Shown here: positions 26,338-34,899 of the stretch, piece by piece
How the letters are laid out: the number at the start of each line of letters is the position of its first letter
How positions within the stretch are numbered: position 1 is the first letter of the stretch
NCBI GenBank assembly: GCA_964602845.1
Contig: CAZRSW010000005.1
Location: forward strand, 1-64,000
Reading direction: 5' to 3'
Origin: CAZRSW01 sp964602845
GTDB lineage: Bacteria; Chloroflexota; Dehalococcoidia; Lucifugimonadales; UBA826
Length of the DNA: 64,000 bases
The notes under the pieces: model-generated
What the model was told of the DNA's origin: nothing
Database searches by the model: none
The model's input: the letters and a program-made list of their open reading frames with translations, nothing else
Position numbers and translations under genes: made by a program

Positions 26338-26974
26338 CTGAATCTTCCAACCTCCTTATCGCGTATCTTTCAAATAATAAACACAAATAAAAAACTGTAA
26401 ATGCCAGCAGAGATATTAAAAATGTAAACATCATTTGTGAGTCTAAGGTTTGATCAGCCAGCGGCCCGATGTTTAAATCAGGATGAGCGGTACGCCACCA
26501 AACTGACGCCAGGTAGATCAAAGGCGCATCTATCGTGCCAATCAGCGCCACAACAGAGGCATATCGACGAACCTGTGAACCTTGATCAGCATACGCTCTA
26601 ACCATTAAGTAACTTACATATATGAACCACAAAATTAATGTGGTTGTAAGTTTAGGATCCCAAGTCCACCAGACACCCCAAACTGGCTTAGCCCACATCG
26701 CACCCGTGATCAATATAAGCGTCGCAAATACCACGCCTATCTCTGCAGCAGAGTAGGCAATAGCATCCCACTTGTCATCCTTTGTGGCGAGGTGGACAAC
26801 ACTAGCTACTCCAACCAACACTATCGAAATCATACCAATCCAAGCCAAGGGTACATGAATATAAAATATTCTTTGAGAAACGCCGAGATTCTGTTCCGTT
26901 GGCACCCAAACGAAGATCATATAAGTAGCAACGAGCATCAACAAAACACTCAAAATTAGCAACGTGCTTCTCAT
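26306..26974 (-). CDS. ccmC: Haem handling protein CcmC
   Basis: A six-TM membrane protein of 222 residues in the CcmC/CcsA haem-handling family. The tryptophan-rich WWD motif WGVWWTWDPKLT near 100 binds haem on the outer face; flanking His candidates are in YIHVPLAWIG and WRTAHPDLN. It loads haem on CcmE for c-type cytochrome maturation. First of ccmC-ccmD-ccmE; the downstream gene overlaps its 3' end. Presence of System I implies periplasmic or extracytoplasmic c-type cytochromes. Confidence 0.9.
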   Translation of the reverse strand: MRSTLLILSVLLMLVATYMIFVWVPTEQNLGVSQRIFYIHVPLAWIGMISIVLVGVASVVHLATKDDKWDAIAYSAAEIGVVFATLILITGAMWAKPVWGVWWTWDPKLTTTLILWFIYVSYLMVRAYADQGSQVRRYASVVALIGTIDAPLIYLASVWWRTAHPDLNIGPLADQTLDSQMMFTFLISLLAFTVFYLCLLFERYAIRRLEDSVEKLYLDLET

Positions 26975-27107
26975 TTAATACTTAGCCAAATCCACTTTGC
27001 AACTCAGTTCCTACAAAAAGAACGGTGTCCGCCACCAAGTATCAACACCAAATCCGCCCGAACAAACTTACTGAACAACGTCTTTACACTTTCGATTCAT
27101 TTTCATG

Positions 27108-28799
27108 TCAGCCAGTGGTAGCACCCGCTGACGCCGAAGAAACCAGTCTAGCATATTTTGCCAGGACACCCCTTTCATAGTTGGGTTTTGGTGGAACCCA
27201 CTGATTTTTCCTGGTTGAAAGCTCCTCGTCCGACAACTTCACACCCAGCTCTCTAGTCTGCACGTCCATAACAATAATATCCCCATCCCTCAATAAGGCG
27301 ATGGGTCCTCCAACCGCCGCCTCAGGTGCGATGTGACCGACAGATGGACCTCGAGTCGCCCCTGAGAACCTCCCATCTGTCAGTAACAAAGTAGACTCAC
27401 CTAATCCTGCACCCATGATAGCTCCTGTAACAGCCAACATTTCCTGCATGCCAGGGCCACCTTTAGGTCCCTCATACCTAATTACTATAGCATCACCCTC
27501 ATTGATATCACCCTTAGTCACGGCATCAAAGGCAGCCCTCTCTCCATCAAATACCCTCGCTGGCCCCTCGTGCTTAAGATGCCTGGTTCCCGCAACCTTT
27601 ATGACGGCTCCTTCAGGAGCAAGATTTCCTTTTAAAATAACCAACCCACCCGTCGGGCTCTTGGCCTTTTCTACAGGAAATATCACCTTCCCATCTGGTT
27701 TTGCTGTAACTGAGGCTAGATTATCCCCTAGCGTCTCTCCATTAATCGTCATGGCGTCTGAATGAAGGAGCCCTGCACTCAGCAATTCTTTCAAAACAAC
27801 TTGGACTCCGCCAACTCTATCCACATCGGACATGACATACCTACCGCCAGGACGCAAATCAGTAAGATAAGGTGTTGTCTTACTCAAACGATCAAAATCA
27901 TCAATGGAGATATCGACTTTAGCCTCATACGCTATGGCTAATAGGTGTAATACCGCGTTTGTGGATCCACCCATCGCCAGTACAAGACGAATGGCGTTTT
28001 CAAATGCATCTTTAGTCATAATATCACTGGGTCTTACCCCTTTTTCAAGCATGGTATAAATCAATCTCCCAGCCTCATGAGCAACGGTAAGTGTCCGAGT
28101 ATCCACCGCCGGTATAGAAGCAGCTCCGGGAATGGACATACCCATCGCTTCTATCGCGGACGCCATGGTATTAGCCGTAAACATACCCGAGCACGCTCCT
28201 TCACCTGGACACGCAACTCTTTCCATGTCCATCAATTCTTCCAAGGTCAATTCTTTATTGGAATACGCACCCACCGCCTCATACATATCCTGGATATTAA
28301 TATCTCGTCCCTTGTAATTGCCTGGAAGTATTGCTCCCCCATAAACAAACACAGCAGGTATATCTAATCTCGCCATCGCCATCATTGCCCCAGGCATATT
28401 CTTATCACATGCAGCCACCACCACAAGAGCATCCATGCTCTCTGTAAAGCAGACTGTTTCTATAGAATCAGCAATAACTTCTCTACTCACTAGGGACCCT
28501 TTCATTCCTTCTGTCCCCATCGATATACCGTCACTAATTGTTATAGTGCCAAACATGAACGGCACTGCCCCCGCATCCCATAAGCCTTGTTTAACAGCGT
28601 CTGCAATTCGAGTCAAATGCACGTTGCACGGGGTGACGTCACTAGCGAGATTTGCGACCGCAACAAACGGCTTATACATATCCTCATCATTCAATCCTAC
28701 CGCCCTAAGCATCGCGCGGGATGGAGCCCTATCAGGCCCCAGACTCATGGGCCCAGACTTGTGTTTCAAAACCGCTACATCTCTACTCTTAGGCACCAT
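27108..28799 (-). CDS. ilvD: Dihydroxy-acid dehydratase
   Basis: Iron-sulfur dehydratase of valine, leucine and isoleucine synthesis: 2,3-dihydroxy-3-methylbutanoate to 2-oxoisovalerate. About 563 residues. Cluster cysteines in ASDVTPCNVHL, VVAACDKNMPGAMMA and CPGEGACSGMFTANTM; C-terminal LLTDGRFSGATRGPSVGHI holds the catalytic Ser. This matches the IlvD/Edd family; sugar-acid dehydratases are close relatives, but the length and motifs fit IlvD. AAGGAG is 6 nt before ATG 28799. No other ilv gene is adjacent; the TPP enzyme at 41 kb is not a clear acetolactate synthase. Confidence 0.92.
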   Translation of the reverse strand: MVPKSRDVAVLKHKSGPMSLGPDRAPSRAMLRAVGLNDEDMYKPFVAVANLASDVTPCNVHLTRIADAVKQGLWDAGAVPFMFGTITISDGISMGTEGMKGSLVSREVIADSIETVCFTESMDALVVVAACDKNMPGAMMAMARLDIPAVFVYGGAILPGNYKGRDINIQDMYEAVGAYSNKELTLEELMDMERVACPGEGACSGMFTANTMASAIEAMGMSIPGAASIPAVDTRTLTVAHEAGRLIYTMLEKGVRPSDIMTKDAFENAIRLVLAMGGSTNAVLHLLAIAYEAKVDISIDDFDRLSKTTPYLTDLRPGGRYVMSDVDRVGGVQVVLKELLSAGLLHSDAMTINGETLGDNLASVTAKPDGKVIFPVEKAKSPTGGLVILKGNLAPEGAVIKVAGTRHLKHEGPARVFDGERAAFDAVTKGDINEGDAIVIRYEGPKGGPGMQEMLAVTGAIMGAGLGESTLLLTDGRFSGATRGPSVGHIAPEAAVGGPIALLRDGDIIVMDVQTRELGVKLSDEELSTRKNQWVPPKPNYERGVLAKYARLVSSASAGATTG

Positions 28800-28967
28800 C
28801 AAAAACTCCTTATAGGAACAAATAACATTTCCTTTGAATTACAAAGCCGATATACACAATGGTTTTATGGACCACACTCTATCATCGGGGATGAATTTCC
28901 AAAGCAGAACAAGACTAACATAAACCTCTAACATTACGGTGAATAGAGTGCCGTTATCTCGGAAAAA

Positions 28968-29162
28968 CTACCCCGACTTCGGTCTATGCCTGTGAATCAG
29001 GTCAACAACTCTAACATCTATCGATTCTGGCATTTCAACACCGGCATCAAAATAGGCTATACCTAAGTGTGCATCGCGATGCAATTGCTCATTATCAGGA
29101 TCATCTTTGTGTTGTTGATCGAGTTCTTCAAATAATCCGTCTATATTTTCCTTCCTAAACAT
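28968..29162 (-). CDS. Small hypothetical protein
   Basis: A 64-residue charged protein (MFRKENIDGLFEELDQQHKD onward, ending DLIHRHRPKSG), rich in Asp, Glu and His with no Cys and no signal. GGGAG lies 6 nt before the ATG, which makes it a likely real gene. I do not recognise the family. It is on the same strand between the reductive-dehalogenase-like gene and ilvD. Confidence 0.6.
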   Translation of the reverse strand: MFRKENIDGLFEELDQQHKDDPDNEQLHRDAHLGIAYFDAGVEMPESIDVRVVDLIHRHRPKSG

Positions 29163-29260
29163 GCAATACTCCCAATAACTTCACCACAGGATTGCAGCTA
29201 AAATATACGTCGCAACATCCTTAGGAATATGCAAACGAAAGACGAGTCTAGGGCACATGC

Positions 29261-30514
29261 TTATTCATCTCCTCGAGTGGTAGTGCCTTCAGAGATAATA
29301 TTGCTTAATTCTTCAGAAAATTGAACAGCATCTTGTTCCGTCGGGGGACCAGTTTCTGCTATTTTCGTCTTAAACTGCTCAAAAAGCCATTCATCTTTTC
29401 GACCATGGGGAATCTCAAAAAACTCACGGTTGAAAGACGGCAGATCGCCAGGGCCAAAGTATCCCTTGTCCCTTATAACGTATCCTTCTAAATTATCGGT
29501 GCCTTTGCCGAGAACCTCTCCGGTTTCAACATAGTACTTCATCACAGGCTCCATCCCGTATCTCTGGATAGGACATACCTTCATGCAAACACCACACCCC
29601 TCATATCTCGCCATGACGGGTCGGCAACGATCATATATAAGCTTATGTTTCTCAGCTCCGCGCCACCAAACTTTCTCTTTCACCAACGCCCTGCCTGGAC
29701 ACCTATTAACACACACCTGACAAATTTCGCAGAACTTATGGACCCCATAGTCCTGAGGTTCGTCATACGTGACTATTGCATCCGTTGTAACCACCATGAT
29801 TCTAGAGCGAGACCCGAAATGGGGTGATAGGAGCTGTCCATTTGCACCCAGCTGACCTAATCCGGCGGAGACAAACATGGGGATATATGCTGCGCTGTTG
29901 TCATTGGGACTGTGAATTTGCGCTCTGTAACCGAGAGTTCTGATGTAATCGGCCAACTCCAGAGCCAGCTGACCCTCTTCTTCATAAGTGCCATAGTGAG
30001 CATACTCAGCTTCCATGCTAGGGATGGTTTGCGTTTGCCAATAGTCCTGTTCCAATGCTAGACATATGGCGTGTTCATATTTGACCCAATTCTTTTTGCT
30101 CTTGTAAGTATACTTACGATCGTATTTGGTAAATCCAATCTCACCGAACCCGAGCTCTCTGGCTTTCAACCGAATATCCTCAGTCACATCCTTACCTCGA
30201 ACAGCGGTGGCACTCGGTTGTAAGTCCCCAGAAACAGACGCAGCGTCCACCAAGGGCTCTGTCATTTCATCGTGGTGTTTCCGATATTCGTACATCTCTC
30301 CCGAATAAACTGTCCACACCCATTCTCTATCAGCTGCTTTTTCTATATTCTGTGACTCTAAAGGATAATTTCTTGAATAAAAGTCCACATCTTGTTGTCT
30401 CAGAGGAATACCCGGAGTGGTTACTAAATCATCAGCTACAGGGATCTCCACAGGCGGATGCGACAAAGTTCTCCCTGACCGAGCAACAACATGGTGAATG
30501 TTCTTCAAAGTCAT
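29261..30514 (-). CDS. Cytosolic reductive-dehalogenase-like iron-sulfur protein
   Basis: A 417-residue protein of the RdhA/QueG superfamily. A cobalamin-domain-like middle (KARELGFGEIGFTKYDRK and GLGQLGANGQLLSPHFGSRS, cf. GLGELGRNG in RdhA) is followed by two [4Fe-4S] motifs: C262-x2-C-x2-C-x3-C272-P and C307-x2-C-x3-C314-P. It has no twin-arginine signal and no membrane partner gene (rdhB) beside it, as in cytosolic respiration-independent dehalogenases. It is too divergent to name as queG. Substrate unknown. AAGGAGAGAG lies just before the ATG. Vitamin B12 would be required. Confidence 0.8.
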   Translation of the reverse strand: MTLKNIHHVVARSGRTLSHPPVEIPVADDLVTTPGIPLRQQDVDFYSRNYPLESQNIEKAADREWVWTVYSGEMYEYRKHHDEMTEPLVDAASVSGDLQPSATAVRGKDVTEDIRLKARELGFGEIGFTKYDRKYTYKSKKNWVKYEHAICLALEQDYWQTQTIPSMEAEYAHYGTYEEEGQLALELADYIRTLGYRAQIHSPNDNSAAYIPMFVSAGLGQLGANGQLLSPHFGSRSRIMVVTTDAIVTYDEPQDYGVHKFCEICQVCVNRCPGRALVKEKVWWRGAEKHKLIYDRCRPVMARYEGCGVCMKVCPIQRYGMEPVMKYYVETGEVLGKGTDNLEGYVIRDKGYFGPGDLPSFNREFFEIPHGRKDEWLFEQFKTKIAETGPPTEQDAVQFSEELSNIISEGTTTRGDE

Positions 30515-30689
30515 AATCTCTCTCCTTATGCGATGATCTCAATTCATTCGGATCATTAGGGGATAACAATGTACTACAACCGCAAGTCTAGGCACTAAGT
30601 AGTACCAAGTCAATACACGTTACTATCAGGTATCTGTTAGAAACAGATGAGATGCACATTTGATTTGATCCCATTTTTTAGGAAAAAGA

Positions 30690-31688
30690 TCACACGTTTC
30701 TCGTCGACCGTCTAATCCTCAAGAATCGCTGCAGCAAGAAAGCACATCCTCCAAAAACCAAAACACTAAGGTAGGTAATAGACCTATCAACTATAACAAA
30801 TGAAGCGGCTTCTGATGATTTCAACTGTAAAAGTAAAATCCCAGTGACACCTGGTTCTACTACCCCAATGCCACCTGGGGTCGGAACCGTACTAAAAATT
30901 GCGCCACTTAAAGCTACAATTACCATAAGGGCCATCGGAATTTCAAAACCTAGGGATTCAGTAACCATAATGACCCTGGCAACCTCCACCAACCAGCTCA
31001 ATATACCTAGAGCAACGAGAATGGGCAGCCTAGAGAAACTATTAAGCGTCCCGATTCGAAATCGGATGATGAAGGAATGTATCCTACCCGCAAAGAGTGT
31101 ATCTATTATGCGATTCGAGACCCTAAGTAGAAGCAATACACCAATCAAAATCAATACCATGGCTGAGGCAATTACTAGAACATAGTTAAGATTTGACGTT
31201 CCTACAATTGACCAGAATGCCCAGGCTGCCACCAGTAGCATTAGGGCGACTATGACCATATCTAGCACACGTTCTGCCATTATGGTACCCAAACTCCAAG
31301 AAAATCCTTCGGCTGTCTCTTCTCCAAATTCATAGGCCCTATAAGCGTCTCCAACTCGCAACCAAGCAATAGAATTCAGAAACCAACCGCTCAACAGTAG
31401 AAGTATGCAAACAGATAACGACATAGGCCGACGTTCTTGTGTTGGAATCGTAGCCGCGTTCTCAGCAATCAATCGCCACCTCAACGCTCTCAGAAAAAAA
31501 CCAGAATAATAAAGCATTAGGCCAATCGCATAAAACAGCAGATTGATTCCCTTTACTCTATCCTGGACCTCAGACCAATCGATATCAAATACCTGTAACA
31601 GCAAGTAAACAAGTACAATCGAACCTACAAAAGAGATTAAAGTGGGAATCGAAAGCACACGCTTGAATAAGTTGTTACCAGAAATCAT
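30690..31688 (-). CDS. Flippase-like membrane protein (UPF0104/LPG synthase TM family)
   Basis: An integral membrane protein of about 332 residues with roughly eight hydrophobic segments and the family signature around FFLRALRWRLIAENA near 65-80 and GDAYRAYEFGEETAEGFSWSLGTIMAERVLDM; the C-terminal PTPGGIGVVEPGVTGILLL is typical of the aglD/MprF-TM-type proteins. These are proposed lipid flippases or glycolipid-linked transporters. ATG 31688 is chosen over TTG 31712, whose upstream AGAGG is only 1 nt away; neither has an ideal site. It follows rsmG on the same strand (38 nt). Confidence 0.75.
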   Translation of the reverse strand: MISGNNLFKRVLSIPTLISFVGSIVLVYLLLQVFDIDWSEVQDRVKGINLLFYAIGLMLYYSGFFLRALRWRLIAENAATIPTQERRPMSLSVCILLLLSGWFLNSIAWLRVGDAYRAYEFGEETAEGFSWSLGTIMAERVLDMVIVALMLLVAAWAFWSIVGTSNLNYVLVIASAMVLILIGVLLLLRVSNRIIDTLFAGRIHSFIIRFRIGTLNSFSRLPILVALGILSWLVEVARVIMVTESLGFEIPMALMVIVALSGAIFSTVPTPGGIGVVEPGVTGILLLQLKSSEAASFVIVDRSITYLSVLVFGGCAFLLQRFLRIRRSTRNV

Positions 31689-31726
31689 ACAACACCCACA
31701 ATATCGCTCCAAACCTCTATCATTAC

Positions 31727-32419
31727 TTACTTCGATACACGAATTCCAATTGGGCGCTTAGCCGGAATCCCATCCCTTCTTGGATATTTTGTTGGCGTAT
31801 CGCATACCTTCCTAAAAACAACTAAATAAGCCCTCGAAAGAGACGGGACCGCGTTCCCAACATGAACCAACTCCGCCACCTCACCCCCCAGTTCCACAAT
31901 GGCTTTATGGCCTCTGGTCAACTCTAGACTCACTCCTAGACCTTTCTGTGCGACAAATATCCCGTCTTTTTGACAAAAGGGGAGGGCTAGTTCGACCAAT
32001 TGTGCGATCTCCGCTACGGCTCGTGATACAACTAAATCATACTTTTCTCGATGAACAGTCGATCTGCCAAATTTTTCCGCTCTCCCAGAGAGTAATGCAA
32101 CGTTCGATAACTCTAAATTCTCAATAACCGCCTCAACAAACTCCATTTTCCGCCGCCTTGGTTCTAGAAGTGCTAACTGGATTTCCGGGAAAATTATTTT
32201 CAGTGGAATCCCAGGAAAGCCTCCTCCTGTACCTATATCTATAACTTTCTTTTCACATTGACCTATTTCCGGTGCTCCTAGAAATACAGACGCCGAATCC
32301 AAGAAATGTCGCGTTACGACCTCATCCCATTCAACAACAGACGTCAAATTAACCATTCCATTCCATTGGGACAGCAATTCATAATATCGAATGAACTTCT
32401 CGACTTGTAAACAACTCAA
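31727..32419 (-). CDS. rsmG: 16S rRNA (guanine527-N7)-methyltransferase RsmG
   Basis: SAM-dependent methyltransferase for G527 of 16S rRNA. KFIRYYELLSQWNGMVNLTS, the SAM loop VIDIGTGGGFPGIPLKI, LALLEPRRRKMEFVEAV, GRAEKFGR and VVSRAVAEIAQL are all family features. From TTG 32419 it is 230 residues, but the open frame continues upstream with FRLIEGCKGFGIELS, which resembles the usual family N terminus. That extension has no ATG, GTG or TTG before the stop at its 5' end, only ATT and CTG. The start may thus be rare, or the N terminus short. Confidence 0.88.
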   Translation of the reverse strand: MSCLQVEKFIRYYELLSQWNGMVNLTSVVEWDEVVTRHFLDSASVFLGAPEIGQCEKKVIDIGTGGGFPGIPLKIIFPEIQLALLEPRRRKMEFVEAVIENLELSNVALLSGRAEKFGRSTVHREKYDLVVSRAVAEIAQLVELALPFCQKDGIFVAQKGLGVSLELTRGHKAIVELGGEVAELVHVGNAVPSLSRAYLVVFRKVCDTPTKYPRRDGIPAKRPIGIRVSK

Positions 32420-32832
32420 CTCGATCCCAAAGCCCTTGCAACCTTCAATCAGGCGAAAGACCCCAGGCTCATACCCATCTCCAATTTTCGAACCCTTTCT
32501 TAATGGAATTGTGCTTCACCTCTAGATAAATTATAATCCAAAGCGATTCTTCATAAACTGTAATCCAATGTCCAGGGTTAAAAAGTGACATCTATATAGT
32601 CGACGTTTGGAGTTTAGGCTGATATGATTAGCTAGCAGTGTTTCTAGATGATGAATTAAATTTGAAGTAGTCAATAACTGAAATCGCATATTAATGGTCG
32701 GATCTGGGTCCATAAATATGAAGGTGAGGAAATAAACGCCCTTCTAGTGCTACTAAGGTTCCTCACTTTGTGTTAGTGTTGTTGGCACATATGTTTTGTG
32801 AAATTTCAAGTCAAGGAGGCGGGGCACTCGAC
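32420..32832. other. Divergent intergenic region with 5' leader of surface protein
   Basis: About 410 bp between rsmG and the surface-protein gene. The rsmG-proximal 60 bp may still be coding (see rsmG). The remainder holds an 11-bp inverted repeat (32721-32769) close to the rightward gene. No other frame with a ribosome site was seen. Confidence 0.5.
32721..32769 (+). repeat. Inverted repeat in leader of surface-protein gene
   Basis: AAGGTGAGGAA (32721-32731) and TTCCTCACTTT (32759-32769) are complementary over 11 bp with one G-T pair, around a 27-nt loop. It lies 64 nt before the chosen start and could fold in the mRNA leader or mark an operator. Confidence 0.45.
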
Positions 32833-34002
32833 ATGTTCAAGTCCAAGACTCTTGTAATATTAGTTGCTACATTGCTGTCGGTAGCCGTTCCTTTTGCGGT
32901 TGTGCAGGCCGAAGAGCAAACAAAGACTTACGGTACTGTGTTGGTTCAAGACGACCAAGGAACAAGCGATTCCTTGGCTTTCAATTTGACTGACATTGCA
33001 CCCGCACCTGAAGGATCCCATTATGAAGCGTCGTTAGTGTCAGATGACAGAACTAAAACACTGAACGTCGGGAAGCTCGCGGTCAATCAAGCCGTGGTGC
33101 AAGGGGTTGTTCAGTCCACCGGGACAATAGAACAAACATTTGATAGTTCCTCAGAAGGTTATGATGGTAGCAACCTGATCAGCACATATAGCAACATAAT
33201 TGTTACGGAGGAACCAGCAGGCGTCGTTAAATACAGTAGCGCCCTTTCTTCAGAGGCTGTGCCAAGTATCAGGAAAGCAGAATCAGATATCGCCTCACTG
33301 AACGAGAAGCTAGCCACAGCCTCAACCGCTGCAGGACTAGCCAAGTTGCAAACCGACATTACTGTGCTTAATACGTACGTAACAGATGTCAAGAACGCTG
33401 TGGATGAAGCACTGCCCTTAACTGACTCAATAGGTAACCACGCTAATGCTGCTGTCAAAGCAGCACCCAAGGATGCGTCAATAATATCTGAAGGTGCCAC
33501 CCTCGATTCAGACATAGCGAACGTGCTTAGTTTATTGAATTCAATTTCAACGGGTGTAAGTAACATTGAAAACACTACAAACATCACACTTGCAGGAATC
33601 TACGTTGACAAAATCATAGCAGAGTTGTCGGCCGCTACAATCGGTTGGGATGCCAACAACGACGGTAACTATGAACACAGAGGAACCGCACAAGCGCTTT
33701 TGTCAGCTCAAGGCATGGCAATATTCAACCTTGTGTCCGGAGACTTGCCAGAATTAGCGAAGGAAGAGGCGTCAACACCGGTGCCTACAGTTGTACCAAC
33801 TCCATCTCCCACTCCAACTCCCGATGTGTCTGAGGAAGAAGTGGAGGAGATATCTGAAGAGGAGCAGTCTGTTCTGGGTCTCGGTCTCCCAAGCGTAGGA
33901 GATACTACGATGAGAGGAGTAATACCAATCCTTGCTCTGCTTGGTATTTTCATGATGGGAGCTGGAGCACTCATCCTGAAAGGTAGAGAAGGTAATCGAT
34001 AG
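32833..34002 (+). CDS. Secreted surface protein with C-terminal LPxTG-like anchor
   Basis: A 389-residue exported protein. Sec signal peptide residues 1-26 (FKSKTLVILVATLLSVAVPF, cleavage likely at VQA|EEQ). The ectodomain is rich in Ala, Ser, Thr with a coiled-coil-prone central part (about 130-190, IRKAESDIASLNEKLATAST). A Pro-Thr linker (VPTVVPTPSPTPTP), an acidic stalk (EEEVEEISEEEQS), then LPSVGD at 352-357, a hydrophobic helix (GVIPILALLGIFMMGAGALI) and tail KGREGNR. That order is the layout of a sortase signal, but Val replaces Thr of LPxTG and no sortase is present; it may simply be a TM anchor. AAGGAGG is 13 nt before ATG 32833. Followed by a strong terminator. Family not recognised. 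Confidence 0.7.
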   Translation: MFKSKTLVILVATLLSVAVPFAVVQAEEQTKTYGTVLVQDDQGTSDSLAFNLTDIAPAPEGSHYEASLVSDDRTKTLNVGKLAVNQAVVQGVVQSTGTIEQTFDSSSEGYDGSNLISTYSNIIVTEEPAGVVKYSSALSSEAVPSIRKAESDIASLNEKLATASTAAGLAKLQTDITVLNTYVTDVKNAVDEALPLTDSIGNHANAAVKAAPKDASIISEGATLDSDIANVLSLLNSISTGVSNIENTTNITLAGIYVDKIIAELSAATIGWDANNDGNYEHRGTAQALLSAQGMAIFNLVSGDLPELAKEEASTPVPTVVPTPSPTPTPDVSEEEVEEISEEEQSVLGLGLPSVGDTTMRGVIPILALLGIFMMGAGALILKGREGNR

Positions 34003-34047
34003 AGGAAGCCAAAAAACACCACTTTAAGGTGTCAAACAATGGCTATT

Positions 34048-34085
34048 AAAGAGAGCCCAGCCCGATGGCTGGGCTCTCTTTATAT
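34048..34085 (+). terminator. Strong intrinsic terminator
   Basis: A perfect 15-bp stem (34048-34062 with 34067-34081) rich in GC in its upper part (GAGAGCCCAGCC), loop CGAT and a T-containing 3' end (CTCTTTATAT). It lies 46 nt after the surface-protein stop and insulates it from the lipoprotein gene. Confidence 0.9.
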
Positions 34086-34118
34086 GATCCGACTAGAGAG
34101 TCCTGTGACGGTTAGAAA

Positions 34119-34892
34119 ATGACTCTAGATACCTGCAACAAACTAGTAGATTATGCTCACTACTCACTCTGCAGTCCCTTCAACCTAACATTCCTCTCCT
34201 ATGTTGTAATCTTTATGATGGCATGTTCTGGATCGCAAGGAACAACGATCACGGAAGCTACTCACGATGTTGAGCCATCACCCACTCCTATAAATCCAAT
34301 ATCCATTGCATTAGAATCCAGCAAGGTAATGGCAAACTTGAATTCCTTCCAATTCGAGCTAATACATGAAGATGGGGAAGGATCACTCCTTAATGGCCTG
34401 ACCCTTACAAAAGCAATTGGAGTAGTAGAGAAACCCAACAAACTGAAGGTTGAATTAACATTGTTGTTTGGAGGTGTCATCATCAAGGGAGGCGCCATAA
34501 CGACGGCCGACGGGTCCTACATGTTAAATCCCCTCAATAAAGAATGGACTACCACAAGCATCAAATCCAGTCCCTTAGGATTCTTTGATCCGGGTGAGGG
34601 TATCGAATCCATACTTGATAGCATTTCAGACCTACACTTAGTTAGTCGCGAACCTAACGCTTTTCTCTTAGGCGGGACACTGCCAGCTAGTTCTCTATCC
34701 TCCATTCTTGGCGAAACTACCCACAATGATATCGCCGTGACATTGCTGATATCGGAAAATACATTCCATCTCCTGGAGGCGGAAACAATCGGAAAAGTCA
34801 ATGAATCAGACAACGAAGATATAAAACGTACCATTCGACTTTCTAGATTCAACGAAGCCTTCCAAATTTCTACACCTTTGGGAACACCATAA
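34119..34892 (+). CDS. LppX/LprG-family lipoprotein
   Basis: A 257-residue lipoprotein. A hydrophobic segment (LTFLSYVVIFMMAC) ends in a lipobox with Cys36; the mature part has a Pro/Thr-rich tether then a beta-rich domain with ALESSKVMANLNSFQFELIHEDG and LTLTKAIGVVEKPNKLKVELTL, the pattern of the LppX_LprAFG domain that binds acylated lipids in a hydrophobic pocket. The ATG lacks a clear ribosome site, and the 20-odd residues before the hydrophobic core are longer than usual, so a later start is possible. The MFS gene begins 7 nt after its stop. In mycobacteria LprG and the MFS exporter Rv1410c form such a pair. Confidence 0.8.
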   Translation: MTLDTCNKLVDYAHYSLCSPFNLTFLSYVVIFMMACSGSQGTTITEATHDVEPSPTPINPISIALESSKVMANLNSFQFELIHEDGEGSLLNGLTLTKAIGVVEKPNKLKVELTLLFGGVIIKGGAITTADGSYMLNPLNKEWTTTSIKSSPLGFFDPGEGIESILDSISDLHLVSREPNAFLLGGTLPASSLSSILGETTHNDIAVTLLISENTFHLLEAETIGKVNESDNEDIKRTIRLSRFNEAFQISTPLGTP

Positions 34893-34899
34893 GTTGTTA

